In this document: positions 26,223 to 35,277 of the stretch, one piece after another
Layout: every line of letters starts with the position of its first letter
Position numbering within the stretch: the first letter of the stretch is position 1
NCBI RefSeq assembly: GCF_042956465.1
Contig: NZ_JBIBGL010000006.1
Span: 186,001 to 250,000, forward strand
DNA from: Embleya sp042956465
GTDB taxonomy: Bacteria > Actinomycetota > Actinomycetes > Streptomycetales > Streptomycetaceae
Length of the DNA stretch: 64,000 nt
Reading direction: 5' to 3'
Made by a program: the position numbers and the translations under genes
Notes under the pieces: generated by a model
Told to the model about the DNA's origin: nothing
What the model saw: the letters and a program-made list of their open reading frames with translations, nothing else
The model's database searches: none

Positions 26223-27626
26223 GTGACCCCGCAGCACCCGAACGGCGTGAGCCGGCCCGCCCCACCCGAACGGCCCACGACACCGAGCCGACCCGTCGTC
26301 ACCGAACTCGTGACCACGGACATCCGTTTCCCGACCTCCCGGGACCTGGACGGCTCCGACGCGATGAACCCCGACCCGGACTACTCCGCCGCCTACGTCG
26401 TCCTGCGCACCGACGCCGCAGACCGGCACGAGGGACACGGCTTCTCGTTCACCATCGGGCGCGGCAACGACGTACAGGTCGCCGCCATCGACGCGCTGCG
26501 TCCGTACGTGGTCGGCCGGCCGCTGGACGAACTGCTCGACGACCTGGGCGCGTTCTCCCGATCCCTGGTCGGCGACAGCCAGTTCCGCTGGCTGGGCCCG
26601 GAGAAGGGCATCATGCACATGGCCATCTCCGCGGTCGTCAACGCCGCGTGGGACCTCAGGGCCAAACGCGCGGGCAAGCCGCTGTGGCAACTGCTCGCCG
26701 ACCTGACGCCGGAGGAGATCGTCGACCTGGTCGACTTCCGCTACCTCGGCGACGCGCTCACCCGCGAGGACGCGCTGGCGATCCTGCGCCGCGCCGAGCC
26801 GACCCGCGCCGAGCGGGCCGAAACGCTGCGCCGCGGCGGGTATCCCGCGTACACGACCTCGCCCGGGTGGCTGGGCTACGACGACGACAAACTCGCCCGG
26901 TTGTGCCGCGAGGCGGTCGCCGAGGGCTTCACCCAGATCAAGCTCAAGGTCGGCGCCGATCTGGCCGACGACGTCCGGCGCTGTCGGATCGCCCGGGAGA
27001 GCGTCGGCCCGGACATCCGCATCGCGGTGGACGCCAACCAGCGCTGGGACGTGGACGAGGCGATCGTCTGGATGCGCTCGCTCGCCCCGTTCGACCCGCA
27101 CTGGATCGAGGAACCCACCAGCCCGGACGAGGTGTTGGGCCACGCGGCGATCCGCAAGGCGATCAGCCCGATCAAGGTCGCCACCGGCGAGCACGTGCAG
27201 AACCGGATCGTCTTCAAGCAGTTGCTCCAGGCCGAGGCGATCGACTTCGTACAGATCGACGCGTGCCGGGTCGGCGGCGTCAACGAGAACATCGCGATCC
27301 TGCTGCTGGCCGCCAAGTTCGGCGTCCCGGTATGCCCGCACGCCGGCGGCGTGGGCCTGTGCGAACTGGTCCAGCACCTCTCGATGTTCGACTACGTCGC
27401 GGTCAGCGGCCGGATCGAGGACCGGGTGATCGAGTACGTCGACCACCTGCACGAACACTTCCTCGCCCCGGTCGTGATCGCCGACGGCAACTACCGGGCG
27501 CCGTCCGCACCCGGTTTCTCGTCCACCATGAAGCCCGCCTCGATCGCCCGATTCCGCTACCCGGACGGCGAGTTCTGGGTCGCCGATCGCGCCGCACAGG
27601 CGCCTGTCGTGGAGGTGTCCGCATGA
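26223..27626 (+). CDS. L-fuconate dehydratase (enolase superfamily)
   Basis: Mandelate-racemase-type enzyme of the enolase superfamily removing water from L-fuconate to give 2-keto-3-deoxy-L-fuconate. 467 residues. Catalytic features: the KxK motif in TQIKLKVGADL (Lys240, Lys242), metal ligand Asp270 in VDANQRWDVDEA, IEEPTSPDEV, and CPHAGGVGLCELVQHLSMF with His373. The N-terminal capping domain has AYVVLRTDAADRHEGHGFSF. GTG 26223 follows GAGGAG by 7 bases and fits the family length. The stop overlaps the next gene's ATG (ATGA), so the two are coupled. The family assignment is very firm. Confidence 0.94.
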   Translation: MTPQHPNGVSRPAPPERPTTPSRPVVTELVTTDIRFPTSRDLDGSDAMNPDPDYSAAYVVLRTDAADRHEGHGFSFTIGRGNDVQVAAIDALRPYVVGRPLDELLDDLGAFSRSLVGDSQFRWLGPEKGIMHMAISAVVNAAWDLRAKRAGKPLWQLLADLTPEEIVDLVDFRYLGDALTREDALAILRRAEPTRAERAETLRRGGYPAYTTSPGWLGYDDDKLARLCREAVAEGFTQIKLKVGADLADDVRRCRIARESVGPDIRIAVDANQRWDVDEAIVWMRSLAPFDPHWIEEPTSPDEVLGHAAIRKAISPIKVATGEHVQNRIVFKQLLQAEAIDFVQIDACRVGGVNENIAILLLAAKFGVPVCPHAGGVGLCELVQHLSMFDYVAVSGRIEDRVIEYVDHLHEHFLAPVVIADGNYRAPSAPGFSSTMKPASIARFRYPDGEFWVADRAAQAPVVEVSA

Positions 27627-28474
27627 ACAAGCCATCAGGCCCCGCCAACCCGTCCGATCCGTCTGCGTCGGTCGGCCCGGCCGGCTCGTCCTCGGCCTCC
27701 GTGCCGGCCCCGCCGTCGGCCGGAGACTTCGCCGGCCTGCGCGCCCTGGTCACCGGCGGCGCGTCCGGGATCGGGCTGGCCACCGCCCGGATGTTGACCG
27801 CCCGTGGCGCGACCGTCGCCGTGCTCGACCGCGACCCGGCCGCCCTGGCCGGCGACCCGGAACTGTCCTCGTTCACCGCGGACGTCGCCGACGACGCCTC
27901 GGTCACCGCGGCCGTCCGGGACGCGGCCGCGCTGCTCGGCGGCCTGGACATCCTGGTCAACAACGCCGGCATCGGCGCGGCCGGCACCGTCGCCGACAAC
28001 GAGGACGCCGAATGGCATCGGGTGTTGGACGTCAACGTCGTCGGCCTGGTTCGGGTCACCCGGGCGGCGCTGCCGCACCTGCGGGCGTCGGCGCACGCCG
28101 CGATCGTGAACACGTGCTCGATCGCCGCCACCGCCGGGCTCCCACAACGCGCGCTCTACTCCGCCTCCAAGGGCGCGGTGCTGGCGCTGACCCTGGCGAT
28201 GGCGGCCGACCACGTCCGTGAGGGCATCCGGGTGAACTGCGTCAACCCCGGTACCGCCGACACCCCGTGGATCGGCCGGCTGCTGGACGCGGCGGCCGAC
28301 CCCGCGCGCGAGCGGGCGGCCCTCGACGCCCGCCAGCCGATGGGCCGGCTCGTCGGCGCGGACGAGGTCGCGTTCGCGATCTGCTCGCTGGCGAGCCCGC
28401 TGGCGGCCTCGACCACCGGCACCTCGCTCGCCGTCGACGGCGGCATGCAGGGACTGCGGCTGCGGCCGGAATAA
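27623..28474 (+). CDS. SDR dehydrogenase, likely 2-keto-3-deoxy-L-fuconate dehydrogenase
   Basis: Classical short-chain dehydrogenase, 283 residues, with a Pro/Ser-rich N-terminal extension of about 35 residues. Cofactor motif TGGASGIGLATARML, the acidic residue after strand 2 (AVLDRDP) indicates NAD+, NNAGIG, catalytic Ser in VNTCSIAATAG and YSASK, and the C-terminal GTSLAVDGGMQ. Translationally coupled to the fuconate dehydratase, which makes oxidation of 2-keto-3-deoxy-L-fuconate the most likely reaction. An L-fucose dehydrogenase role is the alternative, but that step is better filled by the aldo/keto reductase next door. Confidence 0.9.
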   Translation: MNKPSGPANPSDPSASVGPAGSSSASVPAPPSAGDFAGLRALVTGGASGIGLATARMLTARGATVAVLDRDPAALAGDPELSSFTADVADDASVTAAVRDAAALLGGLDILVNNAGIGAAGTVADNEDAEWHRVLDVNVVGLVRVTRAALPHLRASAHAAIVNTCSIAATAGLPQRALYSASKGAVLALTLAMAADHVREGIRVNCVNPGTADTPWIGRLLDAAADPARERAALDARQPMGRLVGADEVAFAICSLASPLAASTTGTSLAVDGGMQGLRLRPE

Positions 28475-28568
28475 CCCGATCACGACCGGGATCCTGGAGT
28501 CGAGGGAGGCGAACGCATCGTGCGCGCCCTCGACTCCGCGGTCGTTTTTCAGCAAGGGAGCATCGTTC

Positions 28569-29513
28569 GTGGACACCAACCGCATCGGCGGTACGCCGGT
28601 CGTCACGAGCTCGATCGGGCTCGGGGCGGCGGCGTTCGGAAATCTGTACACCGCGACCGACGACGAACAGGCACACGCGACCGTCGAGGCCGCGTGGGCC
28701 GCCGGCATCCGCTGCTTCGACACCGCGCCGCACTACGGGGTGGGGCTGGCCGAGACCCGGCTCGGGGCCGCGCTGCGCGGGCGCCCGCGCAGCGCGTACA
28801 CGATCTCGACCAAGGTCGGCCGGCTGCTCGTCGACGACCCGGCCGCGCCGACCGCGGCGGACGGCTTCGTCGACACGCCGCGTCGGCGACGCGTGCGCGA
28901 CTATTCCGCCGACGGCGTGCGACGCAGTCTCGAATCCAGCCTGGAACGCCTGGGGTTGGACCGGATCGACATCGCCCTCGTGCACGACCCCGACGAACAC
29001 TGGGAGCAGGCCGCGCACGAGGCGGTACCCGCGCTGGTGGCCCTGCGCGAGCAGGGTGTCGTGGGCGCGATCGGGGTCGGGATGAATCAGTCCGCGATGC
29101 TCGATCGCTTCGTCGCCGAAACCGACGTGGACTGCGTGTTGCTCGCCGGCCGGTACACGCTGCTCGACCACAGCGGCCGCGCGCTGCTCGACCACTGCGC
29201 GAAGCGCGGCGTCTCGGTGCTGGCGGGCGGCGTATACAACAGCGGTCTGCTCGCCGACCCGCGACCGGGCGCCCACTTCGACTACGCGCCGGCCGATGCC
29301 GACCTGCTCGCCCGCGCCCTGCGCTTGCAGGCGATCTGCGCGCGCTACGACGTCCCCCTGCGCGCCGCGGCGATCGGCTTCGCCGCCGCGCACCCCGCGG
29401 TCGCCACCGTCCTGGTCGGCGCCCGCAGCCCGGAGGAGGCGGCCGACGCGGTCACTATGGGCGAGTGGAACGTCCCGGCGGCCCTGTGGGCCGAACTCGC
29501 CGCCGCGACCTGA
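28569..29513 (+). CDS. Aldo/keto reductase, likely L-fucose 1-dehydrogenase
   Basis: A 314-residue TIM-barrel oxidoreductase of the D-threo-aldose/L-fucose dehydrogenase group. Catalytic tetrad: Asp in CFDTAPHYGVG with Tyr in the same motif, Lys in ISTKVGRLL and His in IALVHDPDEHW; cofactor region VLVGARSPEEAADAV near the C-terminus. GTG 28569 follows AAGGGAG by 8 bases. It is the third gene of the dehydratase operon and would open the pathway by oxidising L-fucose to L-fucono-1,5-lactone. Confidence 0.9.
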   Translation: MDTNRIGGTPVVTSSIGLGAAAFGNLYTATDDEQAHATVEAAWAAGIRCFDTAPHYGVGLAETRLGAALRGRPRSAYTISTKVGRLLVDDPAAPTAADGFVDTPRRRRVRDYSADGVRRSLESSLERLGLDRIDIALVHDPDEHWEQAAHEAVPALVALREQGVVGAIGVGMNQSAMLDRFVAETDVDCVLLAGRYTLLDHSGRALLDHCAKRGVSVLAGGVYNSGLLADPRPGAHFDYAPADADLLARALRLQAICARYDVPLRAAAIGFAAAHPAVATVLVGARSPEEAADAVTMGEWNVPAALWAELAAAT

Positions 29514-29552
29514 GACTCGACTCGCCCCGCACTGGGGCAGGGCGAGCCGAGC

Positions 29553-29580
29553 GGCCCGTTTCCCGCCGGGGAAACGGGCC
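29553..29580. terminator. Terminator hairpin after the fucose catabolic operon
   Basis: GGCCCGTTTC (29553-29562) pairs with GAAACGGGCC (29571-29580), loop of eight bases, 40 bases after the aldo/keto reductase stop. Confidence 0.75.
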
Positions 29581-29674
29581 GTTTCGTCGCGTGGTTGCGT
29601 ATTGCCTGGTCACTTCGTTGTCGCGTCGCTGCGCCGGCCCGCCGCCGCGCACACGGTGCACACGGCGCCGACGA

Positions 29675-29711
29675 GAGAGCCCGGCCGTACGTGAAGTACG
29701 GCCGGGCTCTC
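29675..29711. terminator. Strong bidirectional terminator
   Basis: A perfect 16-bp stem, GAGAGCCCGGCCGTAC (29675-29690) with GTACGGCCGGGCTCTC (29696-29711), and a GTGAA loop. It separates the plus-strand catabolic operon from the convergent secreted fucosidase. Confidence 0.9.
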
Positions 29712-29736
29712 GGGTGACCGCGAACGGGGTCGGAGG

Positions 29737-32022
29737 CTACTTGTTCACGTATGCCGCGTCGAACTGGAGGTAGCTGCCTCCGGTCTTGGTGAGTGTGACG
29801 GTGTGCGGGCCCGAGGTCGGGAACTTCACCGAGTACACCTTCTGGCGGGGCGCGTAGGATCCGCCGTTGTCGGTGGTGGCGGTTCCGGCCGCGACGCCGT
29901 CGAGGGTGACGTCGGCGGTTGCGTAGCCCTCGCCCATCGGCGCCAGCACGTCGACGGCGCTGCCGGTGAACGTGATCGTGACCGAGTCGCCGTTCGTCGA
30001 GGTCCAGGTCACGTCGTCGCCGTGGTCGCCGCCGCCGCGATTGCCGGAATGGGTCCAGGCGCCCTGATAGGAGACCGCCGGGTCGGTGTCGTTGAGCGCC
30101 ATCGGGCCCTCGATCATCCGGGCGCCGTCGATCGCGAGCCGCACACCGGAGACCTTGACCAGCTTGACGGTGTGCGTGCCCGGCGCGAGGTGACGCGCCG
30201 CGTACAGCACCGACTGCGGTCGGGGCCACCAGGAGAAGCCGTCCAGCCGTTGCACGAGCGCGCCGTCGAGGTAGACGTCGTACTTGCCGCCCAGCAGGTT
30301 GCGCGGGCCCAGGACGTCGGCGGCCGTGCCGGTGAACGTGTACGTGACCGAGCTGTCGTTCGCCGTCGCCGCCTGCACGTCGTCGCCGAGATCACCGGTC
30401 CAGCGGTTGCTCGTGTGCGTCCACGCGCCCTCCCACACGAAGCCCGCCGTGTCCTGGTTGACGGGCTTGGCATCGATGCGTTCGGCGTTGCCGCGCAGGG
30501 CCTGGCGCACGTCGTTGAGGATCGAGAGGGACTGCTCGGAGACCTTGCCGTCCTCGTACATCATCATGTTGAAGCTGAGCGGGACCTTGCGCGAGGCGGC
30601 GTCCAGCGCCCAGTCGACGGCCTGCTTGGCGGAGAAGTTCGGGCCGCCGATCTTCTGGCCGCGCAGGTGGATGCCCCAGTCGTCCTCCATCCGGAACATC
30701 GCGTGCTGGAGCAGGCCCTGCTGCGGACCGGAGCGGAAGATGCCGTCGCCGCCGACCGGTGCGCTGCCCTCGATCGGCTCGCCGTGCACCTCCTCGGCGA
30801 AGTAGGTGTCCTGGAAGTCGGTGTAGCGCGGCAGGATCCACGAGTTCCAGGAGACCATGCGCGCCGGGTTGCCGGTGCGCGCGATCTTCTCCAGCTCTTC
30901 GAACGGGGCCGGGTAGTAGATCAGGCCGTCGTCGAAGAAGAAGCCGTCGAGCTTCTTGCCGTAGCGGGCGCCGATGTCCGCGACGACCTGCTTCCAGTTG
31001 TTCAGCAGCGTGCTGCGGTCGCCCGTGCCGGTGGTGTAGAAGGTGCTCGGGAACTTCTGGGTGGGCCACCAGGCCGCGTCCTCGGTGCCCAAGTGGTAGT
31101 ACAGCGTGAAGCCCAGGCCCTCGGCGTGCAGCGCGTCGGCGATCTCGCCGATCAGGTCGCGCTCGGCGGTCAGGTCGCCGTTGCCGACGACCTTGTCGAT
31201 CGCCGCGTTCGGGCCGTCGACGTGGTAACCCCACCAGCTGTACGACCAGATCACGTAGCCCGCGCCGGTGCCCTTGACCATCTTCACGAAGGCCGGCACG
31301 TCGAAGTCGGCGGCCTGGCGGTTCAGCGACTTGGCCGGCCCGCCGTTCTCCGGGAAGCCCCAGGAACCGTATTGGAACATCAGGCCGTAGCCCGCCGACG
31401 CGAAGTCGGCGGTGTTCGCGCGGGCATCGGCGATCCGTGCCTCGCGGGCCGGGCGGTCCTTCTCCCGGACCAGTTCGAGCGACTTGACCTGCACGTCGCC
31501 CGCGAGCGTCGCGGTACGGCTGAGCACGATGGTCGACGTCCCGGACGGCAGCGCGAGCTTGCCCGCGTCCACCCGCGCCCAGCCGCCGGCGGGCTGGGCG
31601 AACCCGGTCGCCGCGGCCGAACCGCGCACGCCGATCTTGAACGTCTGGCCCGGTGCCGCGTTGAGCATCCCGGTGATCCGGTACACGTCGCCCTTGGGCA
31701 CGGTCACGGTCCACGCGAGGTAGTCGTCCGAGGTCTTGAAGTTCTCGACCCAGAAGTTCTTCCTGGTGTCGGGGGCGAACACGGACATCGAGGGCGTGCG
31801 CTCGGCGGCCGTGCCCATCAGGGTCGTGACGTTGTCCCTGACCGCCTTCTGGTCGACCGGCAGCGGGACCTGTCCCGCCTGCGGGACGGCGCCCGGTGCC
31901 GCGGCCGGCGCCGATTCGGCGGGTCGGGGTGTGCGCGCCGCGTGTGCGGCGGGCGCGACGACCACGAGCGGCGCGCACATGGCCGCGGTGGTCGCCAGGA
32001 TGGTGCACCATCGTCTCAACAT
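29737..32022 (-). CDS. Secreted GH29-like alpha-L-fucosidase with accessory beta-sandwich repeats
   Basis: A 761-residue exported enzyme. Signal peptide residues 1-28 (ILATTAAMCAPLVVVAPAAHA). An N-terminal beta-sandwich (about 60-180) is followed by a TIM-barrel with GH29 character: YGLMFQYGSWGFPENGG, YVIWSYSWWGYHVDGPN, FTLYYHLG, GFFFDDGLIYY and MVSWNSWIL. Two homologous C-terminal beta domains follow (VWEGAWTHTSNRWTGD and SYQGAWTHSGNRGGGDHGDD), probably glycan-binding. It would release fucose outside the cell for the adjacent ABC importer. It is separated from the importer genes by a hairpin, so expression may be lower or independent. GH29 assignment is by motif and context. Confidence 0.85.
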   Translation of the reverse strand: MLRRWCTILATTAAMCAPLVVVAPAAHAARTPRPAESAPAAAPGAVPQAGQVPLPVDQKAVRDNVTTLMGTAAERTPSMSVFAPDTRKNFWVENFKTSDDYLAWTVTVPKGDVYRITGMLNAAPGQTFKIGVRGSAAATGFAQPAGGWARVDAGKLALPSGTSTIVLSRTATLAGDVQVKSLELVREKDRPAREARIADARANTADFASAGYGLMFQYGSWGFPENGGPAKSLNRQAADFDVPAFVKMVKGTGAGYVIWSYSWWGYHVDGPNAAIDKVVGNGDLTAERDLIGEIADALHAEGLGFTLYYHLGTEDAAWWPTQKFPSTFYTTGTGDRSTLLNNWKQVVADIGARYGKKLDGFFFDDGLIYYPAPFEELEKIARTGNPARMVSWNSWILPRYTDFQDTYFAEEVHGEPIEGSAPVGGDGIFRSGPQQGLLQHAMFRMEDDWGIHLRGQKIGGPNFSAKQAVDWALDAASRKVPLSFNMMMYEDGKVSEQSLSILNDVRQALRGNAERIDAKPVNQDTAGFVWEGAWTHTSNRWTGDLGDDVQAATANDSSVTYTFTGTAADVLGPRNLLGGKYDVYLDGALVQRLDGFSWWPRPQSVLYAARHLAPGTHTVKLVKVSGVRLAIDGARMIEGPMALNDTDPAVSYQGAWTHSGNRGGGDHGDDVTWTSTNGDSVTITFTGSAVDVLAPMGEGYATADVTLDGVAAGTATTDNGGSYAPRQKVYSVKFPTSGPHTVTLTKTGGSYLQFDAAYVNK

Positions 32023-32098
32023 CGGTCAAGACTCCTTGCTTGTCGCCGGGAGGGTGCTGATGGATCGGCGCCGCCGCGGCCAGGCGGCGGCGCCATAC

Positions 32099-32138
32099 GC
32101 GAATGCCCGGCGGTACGGGCGTACGGCCGGGCATTCGC
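32099..32138. terminator. Terminator hairpin after the ABC importer ATPase
   Basis: GCGAATGCCCGGC (32099-32111) pairs with GCCGGGCATTCGC (32126-32138), a perfect 13-bp stem, between the ATPase stop and the secreted fucosidase start (both minus strand). It may attenuate read-through. Confidence 0.7.
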
Positions 32139-32162
32139 GGGTTCAAGGGGTGGGGCGCCCGA

Positions 32163-33281
32163 TCAGCGCAGGGCAGCCCCGGATTCGGCGTCGAACAGGT
32201 GGATCCGCGCGGGGTCCAGGGCCAGTTCGACCTTCGCGTCCGCGACCACGGCGCTCTCGGCCGGGAAGCGGCAGGCGATCGGCGCACCGGCCGAGGCCGC
32301 GTCGCCGCGTACCGCGCCGAGGGTGACGTAGACGTTCTTCTCCGCGCCCAGCGCCTCGACGTACTCGACGATCGCCGGGATCCGCACATGCTCGGCGGTG
32401 CCCCCGAGCATCGATGCGTCCAGCAGGTGCTCGGGCCGCACGCCGACGGTGACCGGTCCCTCCGGATACCCGCGCTCGACGGCGGGCAACGGCACGTCCA
32501 CGCCGCCGAGTACCACCTCGTTACCTCGCTCGCCGGTGCGCAGCCGCGCCTCGACCAGGTTCATCGGCGGCGTGCCCATGAACGACGCGACGAAGGTGTT
32601 CGCGGGGCAGCGGTAGATCTCGTCGGGCGTGCCGATCTGCTGGAGGCGACCCTCCTTGAGCACCGCGACCCGGTGGCCCATGGTCATCGCCTCGACCTGA
32701 TCGTGCGTCACGTAGATCATCGTTGTGCCGACCCGGCGCTGTAGGCGGGCGATCTCGCCGCGCATCTGCACGCGCAGCTTGGCGTCCAGGTTCGACAGCG
32801 GCTCGTCCATCAGGAACAGCGCGGCGTCGCGGATGATCGCCCGACCCATCGCGACGCGCTGGCGCTGGCCTCCGGAGAGCTGGCCGGGCTTGCGGTCGAG
32901 GTAATCGGTCAGCTCCAGCATCGCCGCCACCTCTCGCACGCGGCGCTCGATCTCGTCCTTGGGCCGCTTGGCCAGGCGCAGCGGGTAGGCGATGTTGCGG
33001 GCCACCGTGTAGTGCGGGTAGAGCGCGTAGTTCTGGAACACCATCGCGATGTCGCGCTCGCCGGGGTGCACGTCGTTGACGACGCGGTCACCGATGCGCA
33101 GTTCGCCGCCGGTGATCGATTCCAGGCCCGCGATCATCCGCAGCAGGGTCGACTTGCCGCAGCCCGAGGGGCCGACCAGGACCAGGAACTCGCCGTCGGC
33201 GATGTCCAGATCCATGCCGTGCACCGCGACGTGCCCGTTCGGGTAGGTCTTGGACACCTGGTCCAACATCACCTGGGCCAT
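32163..33281 (-). CDS. Sugar ABC transporter ATP-binding protein (MsmK/UgpC type)
   Basis: A 372-residue cytoplasmic ATPase energising carbohydrate uptake. Walker A GPSGCGKST, Q-loop MVFQNYALYPH, signature LSGGQRQRVAMGRA, Walker B FLMDEPLSNLD and H-loop YVTHDQVEAMT, followed by a MalK-like regulatory C-terminal domain of about 130 residues. Encoded in the same operon as two permeases and a binding protein. In many Streptomyces one MsmK serves several importers, so this dedicated copy is notable. Confidence 0.95.
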   Translation of the reverse strand: MAQVMLDQVSKTYPNGHVAVHGMDLDIADGEFLVLVGPSGCGKSTLLRMIAGLESITGGELRIGDRVVNDVHPGERDIAMVFQNYALYPHYTVARNIAYPLRLAKRPKDEIERRVREVAAMLELTDYLDRKPGQLSGGQRQRVAMGRAIIRDAALFLMDEPLSNLDAKLRVQMRGEIARLQRRVGTTMIYVTHDQVEAMTMGHRVAVLKEGRLQQIGTPDEIYRCPANTFVASFMGTPPMNLVEARLRTGERGNEVVLGGVDVPLPAVERGYPEGPVTVGVRPEHLLDASMLGGTAEHVRIPAIVEYVEALGAEKNVYVTLGAVRGDAASAGAPIACRFPAESAVVADAKVELALDPARIHLFDAESGAALR

Positions 33282-33330
33282 GAGTGCTCCAACGTGCAGA
33301 AGGGGTGGTGGGCGGTCGGGGCGGGCGCGG

Positions 33331-34167
33331 TCATTCCTTGACTCCGCCGCTGGTCAGGCCCGCGGTGATGAAGCGCAGGCCGAAGACGACGAGCAGCAGC
33401 GCGGGGACGGCGAGCAGCACCAGCGAGGCGTTGTACTTGCCGATGTCCGAAGGACTGGTCGCCAGGTACTGCTGGAAGGACTGCACAGCCTTTGCGGCGG
33501 TCGTGTACTTCTCGTCGGTGAACAGCAGGCTCGGGAACAGGAAGTCCTGGAGCGACCACATGACGCACAGGATGGAGAGGTTGACCAGCGCGGGCCGGCA
33601 CAGCGGCAGGTAGACCGTGCGGAAGACCTGCCAGTGCCCGGCCCGGTCCATCCGCGCCGCCTCGATCAGCGAATCGGGGATGTTGTCGCCGAAGTTGCGC
33701 AGCAGCAGCACCGCGAACGGCAGGGTCAGCGCCGCCTCGGGCAGCGCGACGCCCAGGTAGTTGTCGAACAGGCCCGCTTCGCGGATCGTGTAGTACAGCG
33801 GCACCAGGATCGCGGTCCCGGGCACCGCCAGACACAACACGATGCCGTAGTACAGCGCCTCCTTGCCGCGGAAGTGCAGCTTGGAGAAGGCGTATCCGGC
33901 GAGCGCGCCGACGCTGACCACGATGCCGGCGTGCAGTACGGCGATGATGAAGGAGTTCAGGTAGGTGTCGTAGATCGTGACGTCGCCGACCGGGTCGGTG
34001 AACAGCGCGGTGTAGTTGCCCGTTCCGCCGCCTTCGAGGGATCGCTTGATCGCCGCGTAGATCGGGAAGAGCCAGATCGCGCCCATCAGCAGCAGCATGC
34101 CCTGGAGGATCCGGCGGTCGCGCTTGCGACCGGTGAGTACGCGCATGGCGTCGCTGGTCTCGGCCAC
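33331..34167 (-). CDS. Carbohydrate ABC transporter permease (MalG-like)
   Basis: A 278-residue inner-membrane permease with six predicted helices. N-terminal helix GMLLLMGAIWLFPIYAAIK; EAA loop near EAARMDRAGHWQVFRTVYLP; C-terminal segment LLLVVFGLRFITAGLTSGGVKE. GTG 34167 has GAGGAG upstream, inside the end of the preceding permease gene; only three bases separate the two frames, indicating coupled translation. Partner of the MalF-like permease and binding protein. Confidence 0.94.
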   Translation of the reverse strand: MAETSDAMRVLTGRKRDRRILQGMLLLMGAIWLFPIYAAIKRSLEGGGTGNYTALFTDPVGDVTIYDTYLNSFIIAVLHAGIVVSVGALAGYAFSKLHFRGKEALYYGIVLCLAVPGTAILVPLYYTIREAGLFDNYLGVALPEAALTLPFAVLLLRNFGDNIPDSLIEAARMDRAGHWQVFRTVYLPLCRPALVNLSILCVMWSLQDFLFPSLLFTDEKYTTAAKAVQSFQQYLATSPSDIGKYNASLVLLAVPALLLVVFGLRFITAGLTSGGVKE

Positions 34168-34170
34168 GGT

Positions 34171-35178
34171 CTACTCCTCGGACTTTCCGGTGAAACGGAG
34201 CTGGATCGCGGACAACAGGAGCGCGAGCAGCAGGACGACCACGGCGGCGGCCGACGCGTAGCCGACCCGGGGACCGGGCGAGGTCGCGTAGTTGTACACG
34301 TAGGTGCCGGAGATCTCGGTGCCGCCGGCCGGTCCGCCCTTGGTGGAGAAGAAGACGATCTCGAAGGCACGGAAGGACATCAGCAGGATCGAGACGACCA
34401 CCGTCTTGTGGGTGGTGCGCATCAGCGGGAAGAGCATCGTGCGCAACAACTGCCAGAACGAGGCGCCGTCCAGTACGGCGGCTTCCAGGAGCGAGGTGTT
34501 CAGCGCGCTCAGGTCGGCGGTGTAGTACATGATCGGCAGGCCGACCAGGTAGACGAAGATGCCGATGACCACGGCGTATGCCAGGCCCGGTTCGGTCAGC
34601 CAGTGGCCGGCCAGGAAGTCCAGGTGGGCGCTGCGCAGCGTCTCGTTGAGGGTTCCGTAGCGGTTCTCCATCATGCCACCGAACACCGAGGCGACCAGTG
34701 CGACGGGCATCAGCGAGGGGACCAGGAAGACCGCGTAGAAGACCTTGCGGCCGCGCATTCCGGTGCTCAGCACGACGGCCAGGAAGAAGCCCAGGGTCAG
34801 CGCGCCGGCGACGGCGGCGGCGGCGAACACGACGTTGTTCAGCAGCGCCCGGATGAACCGGTCGTCGGTGAACAGCAGTCGATAGTTCTCCAGGCCGACC
34901 GACTCCGGGTCCACGAAGGACAGGTCGGTGCGCTGGAGGCTGGTGCGAGCCAGGAACACGAAGCCGAAGACGTAGAACACGAGGTAGAAGGCGAGGAGCG
35001 GGAGGAGGAACAGCAGCGCCGTGCGCATCATCCCCCGCTGCTGCGGGCCGTCGATCCGCTTGGTTTTGCGTGTGCGACCGGCTTTGCCTGCGCGGCGCAG
35101 GCCGGGCAGACGGCGGGGGGCCGCCGGCCCGGCCCCGGCTGACGCGGTGCCGGCCGGGCCCGGGGCGGTGGTGGTCAT
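34171..35178 (-). CDS. Carbohydrate ABC transporter permease (MalF-like)
   Basis: A 335-residue inner-membrane permease with a 50-residue basic cytoplasmic N-terminus and six helices (LLFLLPLLAFYLVFYVFGFV first). The EAA-type coupling loop is LEAAVLDGASFWQLLRTMLFP. It heterodimerises with the MalG-like permease encoded directly downstream. Part of the binding protein-permease-permease-ATPase operon, probably specific for L-fucose or fucosylated oligosaccharides judging from the neighbouring enzymes. Confidence 0.94.
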   Translation of the reverse strand: MTTTAPGPAGTASAGAGPAAPRRLPGLRRAGKAGRTRKTKRIDGPQQRGMMRTALLFLLPLLAFYLVFYVFGFVFLARTSLQRTDLSFVDPESVGLENYRLLFTDDRFIRALLNNVVFAAAAVAGALTLGFFLAVVLSTGMRGRKVFYAVFLVPSLMPVALVASVFGGMMENRYGTLNETLRSAHLDFLAGHWLTEPGLAYAVVIGIFVYLVGLPIMYYTADLSALNTSLLEAAVLDGASFWQLLRTMLFPLMRTTHKTVVVSILLMSFRAFEIVFFSTKGGPAGGTEISGTYVYNYATSPGPRVGYASAAAVVVLLLALLLSAIQLRFTGKSEE

Positions 35179-35277
35179 GATGGGCGTCCTTGCCGATCGG
35201 GGGCGGTGCAGCGGCGTGCCGGCCGAGGGAGGGCGGCGTGTTCCACGCGCGTGCTTGGGATGCGCCGGGCGGTGTGG

